Translations under genes and position numbers: made by a program
In this document: positions 8,393-17,577 of the stretch, one piece after another
Numbering within the stretch: position 1 is the first letter of the stretch
Layout of the letters: every line of letters begins with the position of its first letter
Source: Synechococcus sp. CC9902
GTDB lineage: Bacteria > Cyanobacteriota > Cyanobacteriia > PCC-6307 > Cyanobiaceae
Reading direction: 5' to 3'
Assembly (NCBI RefSeq): GCF_000012505.1
Contig: NC_007513.1
Coordinates: 682,001-746,000, forward strand
Length of the DNA: 64,000 bases
The notes under the pieces: model-generated
The model's input: only the letters and a program-made list of their open reading frames with translations
Database searches by the model: none
Told to the model about the DNA's origin: nothing

Positions 8393-9763
8393 TCACTGCT
8401 GCAAAAACAGTGGAAGTTCTGGTGTCTTGAGACGGATCACATTCCCGGCTCCATCTTCGACAGCCTCCATGGGAAGGCTGGGACCACGCCAGTGCCCACC
8501 AGCCCCAAGTTCGTCCGCCTCGGCATCCTCGCGCGGACGTAAAACGTAGGGCTCCGCGATCGACCAAGAACGGGCGTACTCCATCAGGAGTGGGTCGGCT
8601 GGAGCAAAAACAAACGAGGGTGCGCGGGGGATGGTCTCCTTGGCCGCAAGGGTTGCCGTCATCCGAACCGCCCGGGTGATGCCTTGAACAAACCGACTTC
8701 GGGTAACCACGGTGGTGAGGTAAGCCACAACCCTTAGGCGTGGAGCATCAAAACCCTCAGCACACATATCAATGCTGACGAGCCAGTCGGCCGTGCCGCA
8801 CTGAAATCCATGGAGCCGCTCTGCCGCCTGTGGGCTTTGGGAATGCACGAGCTCCACGCGATTGCCGTCTTCCTTCAGCAGCGTGGCGATGGCTTCGGCG
8901 TGATCAATATCCCTGGCAATGACAAGTCCTGCCGCATCAGGATGGCTTTGCCGTAAGTCCGTCAACTTGCGTTGCGCTCGCAGCAACACCTGTTGACCGA
9001 TGCTGCTGCTGTCGGCCAAGCGGATGGCGCGGCGAAGGTTGCGGGCTCGCCAGCTTTCCCGATGTTCGGCGGAGAGGGGTGACACGTCGCGGTCGGGCAT
9101 CCCTTCTCGACTGTGCTCCACCCACCCGTCTTGAAAGCGGAATTCGAGAGGTCGCACGTCTCCAGCGGCGATCAAGTCCCTCGGCTCAACGCATAGATCA
9201 GGGCGAATTTGCTCCATCACCATGCCGTCTTGAACAATGCGAATCCGGCGGGCTGCGCAGAACCCCAAGTTGTCGGCGCGGAATGGTGTGCCAGTGAGTC
9301 CGACGCGCAACTTGAAGCTTTCGGTCAGCGCTTGGAAGGTTTGTCCCCATGCCGGTGCTTTGGGGTCTTCAGGATCCAGCCCAAGGTGGTGAGCCTCATC
9401 GGCAATCGCCATGCAGCGATCAGCTTGAAGTTGCCCGAGTTGCTGCTGCAGAGGTTTGAGCTGACGCCCCGCTCCCTGATATGTCACCAGCAGTCCATCA
9501 GCCGCTTTGGCCGCCGCATCGGTGCAGGGCCATTCCTCAAGGCTTAAACCGAGTCCAGCCGCTGCTTGTTTCCACTGCTCCAGGATTGATGTTCGATGGC
9601 AGAACACCACAAATTGATCCAGATGGCCCTCGCGTCGCATGCTGGAAAAGCCCAGTAATGCCCCAAGGGTTTTGCCTGCTCCAGGTCCGGCAAATACAAG
9701 AATGTCGCCAAGGTCAGCAGCGGGCGAGCCGCTGGAGAGTTGATCCAGTCGGCGGCGTAACAA
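8393..9763 (-). CDS. DEAD/DEAH-box superfamily 2 helicase
   Basis: SF2 helicase/ATPase, at least 456 residues. It has Walker A AGPGAGKT (25-32), motif II DEAHH, TGTPFRAD (motif III region), and helicase C motifs around DMCAEGFDAPRLR and QGITRAVRM. Nucleic acid target unknown; these stand-alone RecG/XPB-like helicases are frequent in picocyanobacteria. The first standard start codon is TTG at 9763, but the frame stays open another 110 nt upstream, and that part (PREWQQHLIQ) looks like the conserved pre-Walker Q region. The real start may be a non-standard ATC at 9847 preceded by CAGGA. The 107-aa gene follows 22 bp downstream. Confidence 0.85.
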   Translation of the reverse strand: MLRRRLDQLSSGSPAADLGDILVFAGPGAGKTLGALLGFSSMRREGHLDQFVVFCHRTSILEQWKQAAAGLGLSLEEWPCTDAAAKAADGLLVTYQGAGRQLKPLQQQLGQLQADRCMAIADEAHHLGLDPEDPKAPAWGQTFQALTESFKLRVGLTGTPFRADNLGFCAARRIRIVQDGMVMEQIRPDLCVEPRDLIAAGDVRPLEFRFQDGWVEHSREGMPDRDVSPLSAEHRESWRARNLRRAIRLADSSSIGQQVLLRAQRKLTDLRQSHPDAAGLVIARDIDHAEAIATLLKEDGNRVELVHSQSPQAAERLHGFQCGTADWLVSIDMCAEGFDAPRLRVVAYLTTVVTRSRFVQGITRAVRMTATLAAKETIPRAPSFVFAPADPLLMEYARSWSIAEPYVLRPREDAEADELGAGGHWRGPSLPMEAVEDGAGNVIRLKTPELPLFLQQ

Positions 9764-9908
9764 CTGAATCAGATGTTGTTGCCATTCCCGCGGTTGGATC
9801 GGTGCCGAGTTGGCGTGAGCCGGAAGGTTGAAGCTGCAGGCGCTGATGGTGTTCCTGAAGAAGGTTGAGTCTTTTTAACGATTTCGAAAGGCTTTGGCAC
9901 CTCTTGAG

Positions 9909-9948
9909 GGCCTGCCACCAACGTCAGACAAGACGTCGGTGGCAGGCC
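9909..9948. terminator. Strong stem-loop between genes
   Basis: Inverted repeat with an 11-bp outer stem (GGCCTGCCACC / GGTGGCAGGCC), one A-C mismatch, a 5-bp inner stem (ACGTC / GACGT) and a 6-nt loop. It lies 28 bp past the stop of the 166-aa gene on the minus strand. There is no U-run, so it could be a transcript-end or processing structure rather than a classical terminator. Confidence 0.55.
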
Positions 9949-9976
9949 ACTCCTTCAAATCAAGCCAACAAACGGT

Positions 9977-10477
9977 TCAAAGGGCGTCGGCGTGGTTCAA
10001 CACCAAGCGTTCAACTTCTTCGAGGGCATCTTCCGTGGCGTGACGTGCGGCTTCGAAGTCACCCTTGGCCGTATCCATGAGTTGATGGGCCACACGGTCG
10101 AGCAGGTCTTGGCGCCGTTCTTCAATCATCGCGAGCAGTTCTTTCTCAACGAGGGTGCGAACGGCTTGAACACGAAGCTCGTCTTCACTCGCCTCAGCAA
10201 ACGTGCCCTGCACCAGCTCTTGGATGAACAAGCGGTGCACTTCACTGCTGCGCAGGAAGCTTTCGGTGGCATTGATGATGCCGTCGACCAAGGTCTGATC
10301 GGGCTCGGAATCGTTTTCGGCAAGTTTGAACTCCCAGTCCAGATGGCGCCGTTGCCAGCCCGATGCATGCAGGCTGGGCATCACGCTTTGAGAGAACGTG
10401 TCGACCGACATCTCATAAATCCGCTCAGCCAAGCGTTCGCACCAGTCCCTGCCGTGCTCCTGCAGGGTCGATTTCAT
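9977..10477 (-). CDS. Conserved hypothetical protein, 166 aa
   Basis: Soluble, acidic, predicted almost entirely helical; no family recognised. It opens MKSTLQEHGRDWCERLAERI and has a long charged C-terminal helix (RRQDLLDRVAHQLMDTA ... EDALEEVERLVLNHADAL) with coiled-coil character. The frame remains open for 37 more codons upstream (to 10588), but that part is His/Cys-rich and lacks helical character, so Met at 10477 is preferred. It is divergent from pntAA, with about 175 bp between starts. Confidence 0.65.
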   Translation of the reverse strand: MKSTLQEHGRDWCERLAERIYEMSVDTFSQSVMPSLHASGWQRRHLDWEFKLAENDSEPDQTLVDGIINATESFLRSSEVHRLFIQELVQGTFAEASEDELRVQAVRTLVEKELLAMIEERRQDLLDRVAHQLMDTAKGDFEAARHATEDALEEVERLVLNHADAL

Positions 10478-10652
10478 CGTTTCGCGTTCTACTGAGTGGC
10501 CACCGTGGTGGCTGTGGCAAACGCCATCTGGACATTCGATTGCGCTGAGACCCATACAAAACACGAGATGTTCCTTTGAACTAGCCACACCAGCGGCTTT
10601 CGGCCGCGTTCTTCAACAATCCTGCGGATCTCAAGATGATGACCTCGTAATC

Positions 10653-11819
10653 TTGATTGGGTCGGTGGATGTGTTCGCCTTGCCCAGACTTCTGATACCG
10701 GTGGAGTCGACACCGGGAGAAACCCGGATCGCGGCAACGCCCGACACGGTCAAAAAATTTATTTCGCTCGGCTGTTCGGTCTCAGTTGAGCGCGGCGCCG
10801 GTGTGGCGTCGGGTTATTTAGACGCCGCCTATTCCGATCAGGGTGCAGCGTTGGTTGCGGTTGGGGACGCCAGTACCTGGTCCCAAGCCGACATCCTTCT
10901 CTGTGTGCAGCCGCCTTCGTCAGAGAACTTGCGTCGTCTGCATCAGGGGGCGTTGGTGGTGGGTTTGATGGCGCCCTATGCCAACGCGGCTTTAGCGACG
11001 ACCCTCCAACAGGCAGGCCTGTCGGCGATGGCCCTAGAGCTGCTGCCAAGAATCAGCCGTGCTCAGTCGGCTGATGCTCTTTCATCTCAAGCGAATATCG
11101 CTGGATATAAATCGGTGCTGTTGGCATCGTCCGCCTTGGATCGCTACTTCCCGATGCTGATGACGGCTGCCGGCACGGTGCAGCCAGCCAAGGTGGTGAT
11201 TCTTGGCGCTGGAGTGGCTGGATTGCAGGCGGTGGCAACGGCCCGCCGTCTCGGAGCGGTGGTTTACGTGAGTGATATCCGGCCCGCCGTGAAGGAACAG
11301 GTGGAATCCCTCGGCGCTCGCTTTATCGAGCCGCCAGAAACGGACGACAAACCTGCTGAATCCGGTGGCTACGCCAAGCAGGCTTCCGATGCTTTTCTCG
11401 CTGCGCAGCGTCAGCAATTGTCTGACCAATTGGCCGAGGCGGATGTGGCGATCTGTACCGCCCAGGTGCCGGGCCGCCGTGCCCCCCGTTTGATCAGTGA
11501 AGACATGCTCGATCGCATGCGCCCTGGTGCCGTTGTTGTGGATTTAGCCGTGGCGCAGGGCGGCAATTGTGCGGATACGGTCCCCGGACAGACCGTGGAC
11601 CGCAAAGGGGTGAAGTTGATTGGGGGGAACGACCTTCCCTGCACTGTTCCCAACCACGCCAGTGCGCTGTACGCCCGCAACCTTGTGGCTCTGCTGGAGC
11701 CCACGATGAAGGATGGCCAGTTCAGTTTGGATCTCGATGATGAACTGATTGCCGGTTGTTTGATTGCTCAGGACGGCTCGATCCGCCGCGGCGACGTTCT
11801 TACCCCAGGAGCCAACTGA
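10653..11819 (+). CDS. pntAA: NAD(P) transhydrogenase alpha subunit, soluble part
   Basis: NAD(H)-binding domain I of the proton-translocating transhydrogenase, which exchanges hydride between NADH and NADP+ using the proton gradient. The protein has LLIPVESTPGETRIAATPDTV near the N-terminus, the NAD-binding motif VVILGAGVAGLQAVATARRLG, and the VVDLAVAQGGNC region typical of PntA/alanine dehydrogenase. The TTG at 10653 is the first start; relatives begin close to PRLLIPVE, so GTG 10665/10671 or TTG 10680 are also possible. The split into PntAA/PntAB is usual for cyanobacteria. First gene of a tightly overlapping pnt operon. Confidence 0.93.
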   Translation: MIGSVDVFALPRLLIPVESTPGETRIAATPDTVKKFISLGCSVSVERGAGVASGYLDAAYSDQGAALVAVGDASTWSQADILLCVQPPSSENLRRLHQGALVVGLMAPYANAALATTLQQAGLSAMALELLPRISRAQSADALSSQANIAGYKSVLLASSALDRYFPMLMTAAGTVQPAKVVILGAGVAGLQAVATARRLGAVVYVSDIRPAVKEQVESLGARFIEPPETDDKPAESGGYAKQASDAFLAAQRQQLSDQLAEADVAICTAQVPGRRAPRLISEDMLDRMRPGAVVVDLAVAQGGNCADTVPGQTVDRKGVKLIGGNDLPCTVPNHASALYARNLVALLEPTMKDGQFSLDLDDELIAGCLIAQDGSIRRGDVLTPGAN

Positions 11820-12124
11820 TGGAATCCTCGTTTGTTGAATTTTTATGGGTGCTGCTCTTGGGCAGCCTTCTCGGTCTTGAACTCATCGGGAAAGTTCCAC
11901 CCACATTGCACACACCGCTGATGAGTGGTGCCAATGCCATCTCGGGCATCACGGTGCTGGCAGCTCTCACAGCCATCATCAAGGCCGACGGCAATCCAAC
12001 CCTGTTAGTGCTCGGCTCGGTTTCCCTGGGTTTTGCCCTGTTCAACGTGATCGGTGGCTTTCTCGTCACGGATCGAATGCTGGCGATGTTCAGCCGTAAG
12101 CCCGCACGCAAGGAGAACCGCTGA
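11819..12124 (+). CDS. pntAB: NAD(P) transhydrogenase alpha subunit, membrane part
   Basis: The 101-residue membrane segment of the split alpha subunit. It has about three hydrophobic spans (FLWVLLLGSLLGLELIG; GISGITVLAALTAI region; LGSVSLGFALFNVIGGFLV) and the HTPLMSGANAISG motif conserved in transhydrogenase membrane domains. The ATG overlaps the pntAA stop (TGATG), and its own stop overlaps pntB in the same way. Confidence 0.95.
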   Translation: MESSFVEFLWVLLLGSLLGLELIGKVPPTLHTPLMSGANAISGITVLAALTAIIKADGNPTLLVLGSVSLGFALFNVIGGFLVTDRMLAMFSRKPARKENR

Positions 12125-13542
12125 TGACTGACTACATCAAATACGTGATCGATCTTGTCGCCGTTCTGTTGTTGGCCCTTGGTATCAAGGGTTTGTCGAA
12201 AGTGAGGTCCGCCCGAGGGGCGAACCAATTGGCGGCTGTTGCGATGGGCTTGGCGGTCGTTGGCCTACTGGTGAATTACGTCGGGGTACCAACCTTCAAC
12301 ACCCAAGCTTGGTCTTGGATCGTTGGTGGAAGCATCGTCGGTGGTGTTCTCGGGGTGATCACGGCCCAGCGGGTTCCGATGACGTCGATGCCCGAGACCG
12401 TTGCTCTTTTCAACGGTTGTGGTGGCATGTCGTCATTACTTGTGGCTTTGGCTGCAGCTTTGGAACCGATTGCACTCGATGCAACGGGACCCGTCGCGCT
12501 GGTGTCGATTGTCGTGTCAGTCTTCGTGGGCTCGATCACCTTTACCGGTTCGATTGTGGCGATGGCGAAGTTGCAGGGCTGGCTGTCGACGCCCCCCTGG
12601 ATGCAAAGCCGGCTGCGCCATGCCGTGAATATCGCCTTGGCCGTCGCGGCGTTGGTGGGTGCCATTGAAATGGTGAGAACCACCGGTGGTGCCACGGGCC
12701 TGTGGCTGTTGGTGGTGGCCTCCAGTTTGTTGGGCATTGGCGTAACGCTGCCGATTGGTGGTGCTGATATGCCCGTGGTGATCTCTCTGCTGAACAGCTA
12801 CTCCGGTGTTGCAGCAGCAGCAGCAGGTTTTGTTGTCGGCAGTCAGTTGCTTGTTGTGGCGGGAGCGATGGTGGGAGCTGCCGGCTTGATCCTCACCCAG
12901 GTGATGTGTAACGGCATGAACCGTTCCCTGGTGTCCGTGTTGTTTGGTGGAGCGCTTGGAGCAAGCTCCAGCTCGAGTGCGGGTGGTGGTGAATACACCA
13001 ACATCACGAGCTGCAGTGTTGAAGAGTGCGCCCTCACGCTTGAGGCGGCCGAGCGGGTGATCATTGTTCCTGGCTATGGACTCGCCGTGGCCCAAGCTCA
13101 GCACACGCTGCGTGAGGTCACCCGTTCCCTTGAGGCTGCGGGAATTGATGTCACCTACGCGATTCATCCCGTTGCTGGCCGTATGCCAGGCCATATGAAT
13201 GTTCTGCTCGCAGAGGCCGATGTGCCCTACGAGCAGCTCAAGGAGATGGATGTGATTAATCCTGAGTTCCCTGCCACCGATGTGGTGTTGGTGTTGGGAG
13301 CCAATGACGTGGTGAATCCCCAGGCCAAGACCGATCCCAATTCACCGTTGTACGGCATGCCTGTGCTCGACGTGCAGCAAGCCCGCACGGTGTTTGTGGT
13401 GAAGCGGGGCATGAGTGCCGGCTATTCCGGGATCAAAAACGATCTGTTTGATCTGGCGAATACCTCGATGGTGTTTGGCGATGCCAAAAAGGTTCTGGGA
13501 GATCTGCTCGTGGAGCTCAAGGATCTCGGCGTTGGCAAGTAG
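12124..13542 (+). CDS. pntB: NAD(P) transhydrogenase beta subunit
   Basis: A 472-residue subunit with the remaining membrane helices (about residues 5-290) and the C-terminal NADP(H)-binding domain III. Diagnostic segments are the GCGGMSSLLVALAAALEP membrane region, the NADP loop VPGYGLAVAQAQ, and MNVLLAEADVPY and VINPEFP further on. Embedded in the inner (or thylakoid) membrane with PntAB, it forms the proton channel. The stop overlaps the GTG of yheT by 1 nt, but a terminator-like hairpin follows within 60 bp. Confidence 0.96.
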   Translation: MTDYIKYVIDLVAVLLLALGIKGLSKVRSARGANQLAAVAMGLAVVGLLVNYVGVPTFNTQAWSWIVGGSIVGGVLGVITAQRVPMTSMPETVALFNGCGGMSSLLVALAAALEPIALDATGPVALVSIVVSVFVGSITFTGSIVAMAKLQGWLSTPPWMQSRLRHAVNIALAVAALVGAIEMVRTTGGATGLWLLVVASSLLGIGVTLPIGGADMPVVISLLNSYSGVAAAAAGFVVGSQLLVVAGAMVGAAGLILTQVMCNGMNRSLVSVLFGGALGASSSSSAGGGEYTNITSCSVEECALTLEAAERVIIVPGYGLAVAQAQHTLREVTRSLEAAGIDVTYAIHPVAGRMPGHMNVLLAEADVPYEQLKEMDVINPEFPATDVVLVLGANDVVNPQAKTDPNSPLYGMPVLDVQQARTVFVVKRGMSAGYSGIKNDLFDLANTSMVFGDAKKVLGDLLVELKDLGVGK

Positions 13543-14588
13543 TGACTGACCAATCCGCTCAGATGGCGAATGACCCTCAGCTGTTGAAGCAGCTGGGGGT
13601 TTCTTCGTTTCAGCAGCGTTTTCCTTGGTTTGGGGGTGATCTCCAAACACTGCGCGACACCCTTCGCACCGTGGATCTTCCCGATGAGACGGGTCGTCGG
13701 GTGTTGGTGGATGTGCCTGCGCTGCCAACGGGGGCGGCGCAATCCGGACAACTCTTGGCCCTTCTTGATCAACCGAATCGGGAGCCCCGTGGCCTGGTGT
13801 TGTTGCTGCATGGCTTGGGAGGGTCGAGTTCCCGGGAAGGCCTACGGCGGATGGGGCTTTGTTTGCAGTCGGCTGGATTTGCCGTGCTGCGTCTCAATCT
13901 GAGGGGAGCGGATCCTGGTCGTGAATTTGCCGGCGGCACCTATGCGGCACGCTGCAACAGTGACCTCCTGCCGGTGATTGCCCGTGCCCGTGAGCTGGCC
14001 GGTGATCGTCCGTTGTTGGGTGCTGGCATTTCCCTGGGGGGAACGATGTTGCTCAATGCCTGCCTCAGTTTTCCTGGGGTTTTGGATGGGCTTTTTTGTG
14101 CGAGCAGTCCGCTGGATCTCGCGGATTGCAGTGCCTCGATCGAGCGTCCCCGGAATCGGGTGTATCAACGTTGGCTGCTCAAGCGGTTGGTGCGTCAGAC
14201 CCTTGCGGATCCCTTCGGCGTTAGCGCTACAGAGTTAGAAGAGCTCAGCGGTGATGCTGCCCCGCGCACAATTCGCGCCTTCGATGCTGCCGTGACGGCA
14301 CCGCGGTGGGGCTTTAACGACGTGGAGGCCTATTACCGGGAGGCCTCACCGTTGCTTCATCTCATCGCTGGGCAAGACAAGCTGCCGCCCACCTTGTTGC
14401 TTCAGGCGTTGGATGATCCATGGGTGCCAGCCTCAGCTGCCATCCACTTGGCAAATGCCTTGGAGACCATGAGCCCGATCGGGTTGCAGTTCACCAGAAA
14501 GGGAGGACATAACGGGTTTCATGGTCGAGGGGGCTGCTGGGGTGATCAGCTCGCCGCTGCCTGGTTGGGGTCCATCGTCGACCGTTGA
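13542..14588 (+). CDS. yheT: YheT-family alpha/beta hydrolase
   Basis: Esterase-like alpha/beta hydrolase of the YheT/ABHD1-3 family, 348 residues from GTG 13542. It contains HGLGGSSSREG (90-100), the nucleophile elbow GAGISLGGTML (Ser164), the acid-residue region LLQALDDPWVP, and the catalytic His in KGGHNGFHG. The physiological substrate is unknown. The first ~20 codons overlap a terminator-like hairpin, so translation may begin later, for example at TTG 13584. The 3' end overlaps the convergent ferredoxin gene by 43 bp. Confidence 0.87.
   Translation: MTDQSAQMANDPQLLKQLGVSSFQQRFPWFGGDLQTLRDTLRTVDLPDETGRRVLVDVPALPTGAAQSGQLLALLDQPNREPRGLVLLLHGLGGSSSREGLRRMGLCLQSAGFAVLRLNLRGADPGREFAGGTYAARCNSDLLPVIARARELAGDRPLLGAGISLGGTMLLNACLSFPGVLDGLFCASSPLDLADCSASIERPRNRVYQRWLLKRLVRQTLADPFGVSATELEELSGDAAPRTIRAFDAAVTAPRWGFNDVEAYYREASPLLHLIAGQDKLPPTLLLQALDDPWVPASAAIHLANALETMSPIGLQFTRKGGHNGFHGRGGCWGDQLAAAWLGSIVDR
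13574..13605 (+). terminator. Intrinsic terminator-like hairpin after pntB
   Basis: Stem CCCTCAGCTG / CAGCTGGGGG (10 bp with one T-G wobble), a 6-nt loop TTGAAG, then a T-rich tail TTTCTTCGTTT. It lies 32 bp past the pntB stop, where a pnt operon terminator is expected, but inside the annotated start of yheT. Confidence 0.6.
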
Positions 14589-14905
14589 ATCAGCCATTCT
14601 TCGATCGGTTCTCCGCCGATCACGTGTTCGGTGAGAATCCGTTCAATGCGGTCGGGAGTGACCTCTCCATACCAAGTGCCATCGGGCCAAATCAGCAGTA
14701 CGGGTCCGCGATCGCAGATTCGTAAACAATCAACTTTGCTGCGCAACACCATGCCTTCAGGCCGGGATGCGGCTTCGAGTCCAAGGCGTTTGACACCCTG
14801 TTTCAGAGCATCCCAAGTAGCTGCTCCCTTGGCGGGATCACAGCATTTGGCCTTGCTCGGGGTGGCGCAAAGCAGAAGGTGATGACTGATCTTGGCTGGA
14901 GTCAT
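14546..14905 (-). CDS. (2Fe-2S) thioredoxin-like ferredoxin domain protein
   Basis: A 119-residue protein of the thioredoxin-like [2Fe-2S] ferredoxin type. The cluster-ligand pattern is C13, C21/C22, then C60 and C64 ([11 protein letters not shown]), matching the C-x(7-8)-C ... C-x3-C arrangement. It ends with the [18 protein letters not shown] helix typical of the family. Electron-transfer partner unknown. Its ATG overlaps the dxr stop by 4 nt, so it is co-transcribed with the isoprenoid enzyme Dxr; this pairing is common in cyanobacteria and hints at a link to the Fe-S-dependent MEP pathway, which is inference. Confidence 0.87.
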   Translation of the reverse strand: MTPAKISHHLLLCATPSKAKCCDPAKGAATWDALKQGVKRLGLEAASRPEGMVLRSKVDCLRICDRGPVLLIWPDGTWYGEVTPDRIERILTEHVIGGEPIEEWLIQRSTMDPNQAAAS

Positions 14906-16155
14906 GCCGCGACGGCAGGGCCTGGAATCCTCGTGGTGCCTCGACTCACCTGTTCACGCACCGCCGTCCGCGCCCATTGATCCACCTCCAGCACATCATC
15001 GAGTTGGGGATGGGCCATGAGATCGGGTTTGTGGCGCTCGCAAGCCGCTTCGATCACTTCAGGAATATCGAGGAAGTGGATGCGCTCTTCAAGGAACTGG
15101 GCCACGGCTTCTTCGTTGGCGGCATTCATCACGGCGGGCATCGTTCCCCCAGCGCGGCCCGCGGCATAGGCCAATTCCATGCATGGATATTTATTGGGAT
15201 CGGGTGCACGGAAGCTGAGTTGTCCCACTTCCGTGAGATCAAGGCGCCGCCAAGGTGTTTCCAATCGGGACGGCCAGCTCAGGCAATACAGGATGGGTAG
15301 TTTCATGTCGGGCCAGCCCAGTTGCGCCAACACCGAGGAATCGGCCATCTCCACCATCGAGTGGATGATGCTTTGGGGATGAATCACGATTTCGATGTGG
15401 TCGTAATCCAGCCCGAATAAGTAATGAGCTTCGATCACCTCCAGGCCTTTGTTCATTAAGGAGGCGGAATCGACCGTGATTTTGCGGCCCATGCTCCAGT
15501 TGGGATGACTGGTGGCATCAGCAACCGTGGCCTTCTCAAGGTCTGCGGCGTTCCAATCGCGGAATGCACCACCCGATGCGGTGAGTTGGATGCGTCGCAG
15601 CCCAGGGGTGGGTACGCCGGTGGATAGGCGAGCGGTGTCAGCCCATGGGGTGCCTTGCAGGCATTGAAAAATGGCGGAGTGTTCTGAATCCGCTGGCAAC
15701 AATCGACTGCCGCTTTTTTTCAGCTCGGGCAAGACCACCGGGCCTGCTGCAATCAGGGTTTCCTTGTTGGCCAGAGCCAGATCCTTGCCAGCCCGCACGG
15801 CAGCCAGGGTGGGTAGGAGGCCGGCGCAGCCCACGATGCCTGTCACCACAAGCTCGGCACTGCCCCAAGAGGCGGCTACCTCTAGACCATCTGGGCCTCC
15901 CACCATTTCAGGACATTGAGCGGGTCGGTCGGAGGGATCAAGGGCCTCCAAACGCTGTTTCAATTCTGGAAGTAAGGCTTCATCGGCCAAGGCCACCAGC
16001 TCCGGCTGATGCCGCTGGATCTGCTCCACCAAAAGGGCCAAATTGCGGCCCGCTGTGAGCGCTACGACGCGGAACTGGTCGGGGAAGTCGTCAACGATTT
16101 GCAGGGTCTGTGTACCGATCGACCCTGTGGAACCCAGCACGCTGATGGCTTTCAT
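14902..16155 (-). CDS. dxr: 1-deoxy-D-xylulose 5-phosphate reductoisomerase
   Basis: Second enzyme of the MEP isoprenoid pathway, converting DXP to MEP with NADPH. The 417 residues show the NADPH motif [11 protein letters not shown] (7-17), the ANKETLI segment, the active-site flexible loop around [11 protein letters not shown], and the metal/substrate motif [14 protein letters not shown]. The length is standard. It supplies precursors for carotenoids (including the crtL product) and the phytol tail of chlorophyll. Confidence 0.97.
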   Translation of the reverse strand: MKAISVLGSTGSIGTQTLQIVDDFPDQFRVVALTAGRNLALLVEQIQRHQPELVALADEALLPELKQRLEALDPSDRPAQCPEMVGGPDGLEVAASWGSAELVVTGIVGCAGLLPTLAAVRAGKDLALANKETLIAAGPVVLPELKKSGSRLLPADSEHSAIFQCLQGTPWADTARLSTGVPTPGLRRIQLTASGGAFRDWNAADLEKATVADATSHPNWSMGRKITVDSASLMNKGLEVIEAHYLFGLDYDHIEIVIHPQSIIHSMVEMADSSVLAQLGWPDMKLPILYCLSWPSRLETPWRRLDLTEVGQLSFRAPDPNKYPCMELAYAAGRAGGTMPAVMNAANEEAVAQFLEERIHFLDIPEVIEAACERHKPDLMAHPQLDDVLEVDQWARTAVREQVSRGTTRIPGPAVAA

Positions 16156-16240
16156 GCGGTCCCAGTCGTTTTTACCAGTCTCCCACCAGGTTGCTCAAAC
16201 GCTGGCAAGCTGATTGACAGCTTTGGAACATCACCGCGCA

Positions 16241-17563
16241 ATGGCGATCAAGGAGCACTGGCGGTCTGGCTTCGGATTTGTTCTGGCGGCGGCTGGCAGT
16301 GCCGTTGGTTTGGGAAATCTCTGGGGGTTTGCCTACCGCGCCTCCCAGGGTGGCGGTGGAGCGTTTTTGTTCTTGTACCTCTTAATTGTTTTGGTGGTCT
16401 GCCTGCCGGTGTTGGTGGCGGAAATGGTGTTGGGCCGCAGCACAGGCCACAGCCCGTTGCTGGCTCCGGTTACGGCTGCAGGCAAGCGTTGGCAACCGAT
16501 GGGCTGGCTGTTTGTGCTGGCGTCCTGCGGGATTTTGGCGTTTTACGCCGTGTTGATGGGCTGGACAGGGGTGACCTTGATTCAGGTGGTAACCCAAGGC
16601 CTTCCTGCCGATATCGGCGAGGCCGAGGCCTTTTTTGCAGGATTGAGTGGTGGCCGTGCCGCTCTGCTTGGTCAATTGGTGAGCCTTGTGCTCACGGCAG
16701 TGGTGGTGGCGGCAGGCGTGCGCGGTGGCATCGAGCGGTTATCCCGTTGGGGTTTACCGCTGTTGTTTGCCCTCTTAATCGGCTTGGCCATCTGGGCGGC
16801 TGGCCTTGATGGTGCGGGGGAGGGATACCGGACCTTCTTGCTGCGTTGGGATGGATCGGAACTCACGAATCTCACCACGATTCGCAATGCCTTTACGCAG
16901 GCCTTTTTCTCGATTGGCACCGGTATTGGCTGCATTTTGGCTTACTCCGCCTATCTCGACCGTGATGCTCACCTGCCCAGGGAGGCCGTGGCCGTGGTGG
17001 GGATGGATACGGCTGTGGGGCTGTTGGCAGGCATGGTGACGTTCCCTGTGGTGATGAGTTTTGGACTTCAGGATGTGATCAGCGGATCGACGCTGGGCAC
17101 GATCTTTATTGCCTTGCCCACAGGTTTGGCTTCCCTGGGATCAACGGGAAAACTCGTGGCGTTGTTGTTTTTCGGATTGGCTTTTCTGGCTGCGATTACC
17201 TCCGCCGTCTCGCTGCTGGAGGTGCCTGTGGCGTGTTTGATGGATCGCTTGAATTGGACCCGTTCCCGTGCGGTGTGGGTCTCCACCGCTGTGATCTTTG
17301 TGCTCGGGTTGCCCGCAGCAACATCCCTGGGCGTTTTGGGATGGATGGACTCGGTGTTTGGCGGTTTGCTGCTGATCCTTGGGGGGTTGCTACTGGCTCT
17401 TTTGCTCGGCTGGGTGGTGCCCCGACGCTTCTCAGACGATTTGGAACAGTCGTCCACCCCTCCGGCGCTGCGCCGTTTCCTCCTGGTGTTGTTGCGCTGG
17501 GTGTCCCCACCGATCGTTGCTACAGGCCTGGTGATCAGCGTGATCGACCTGGTGCAGGGCTGA
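16241..17563 (+). CDS. Sodium:neurotransmitter symporter family transporter
   Basis: Na+-dependent secondary transporter of the SNF/NSS (LeuT-like) family, about 440 residues with 11-12 hydrophobic segments in the inner membrane. The diagnostic TM1 sequence is GFVLAAAGSAVGLGNLWGF with the unwound GLGNLW site that binds Na+ and substrate, followed by GGGAFLFLYL in TM2. The substrate is probably an amino acid or related amine, but is not determinable here. Start ATG 16241 (MAIKEHW) was chosen because TM1 begins soon after; an upstream in-frame start at 16214 exists. Confidence 0.9.
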   Translation: MAIKEHWRSGFGFVLAAAGSAVGLGNLWGFAYRASQGGGGAFLFLYLLIVLVVCLPVLVAEMVLGRSTGHSPLLAPVTAAGKRWQPMGWLFVLASCGILAFYAVLMGWTGVTLIQVVTQGLPADIGEAEAFFAGLSGGRAALLGQLVSLVLTAVVVAAGVRGGIERLSRWGLPLLFALLIGLAIWAAGLDGAGEGYRTFLLRWDGSELTNLTTIRNAFTQAFFSIGTGIGCILAYSAYLDRDAHLPREAVAVVGMDTAVGLLAGMVTFPVVMSFGLQDVISGSTLGTIFIALPTGLASLGSTGKLVALLFFGLAFLAAITSAVSLLEVPVACLMDRLNWTRSRAVWVSTAVIFVLGLPAATSLGVLGWMDSVFGGLLLILGGLLLALLLGWVVPRRFSDDLEQSSTPPALRRFLLVLLRWVSPPIVATGLVISVIDLVQG

Positions 17564-17577
17564 GCTGAAGCCTGGTT

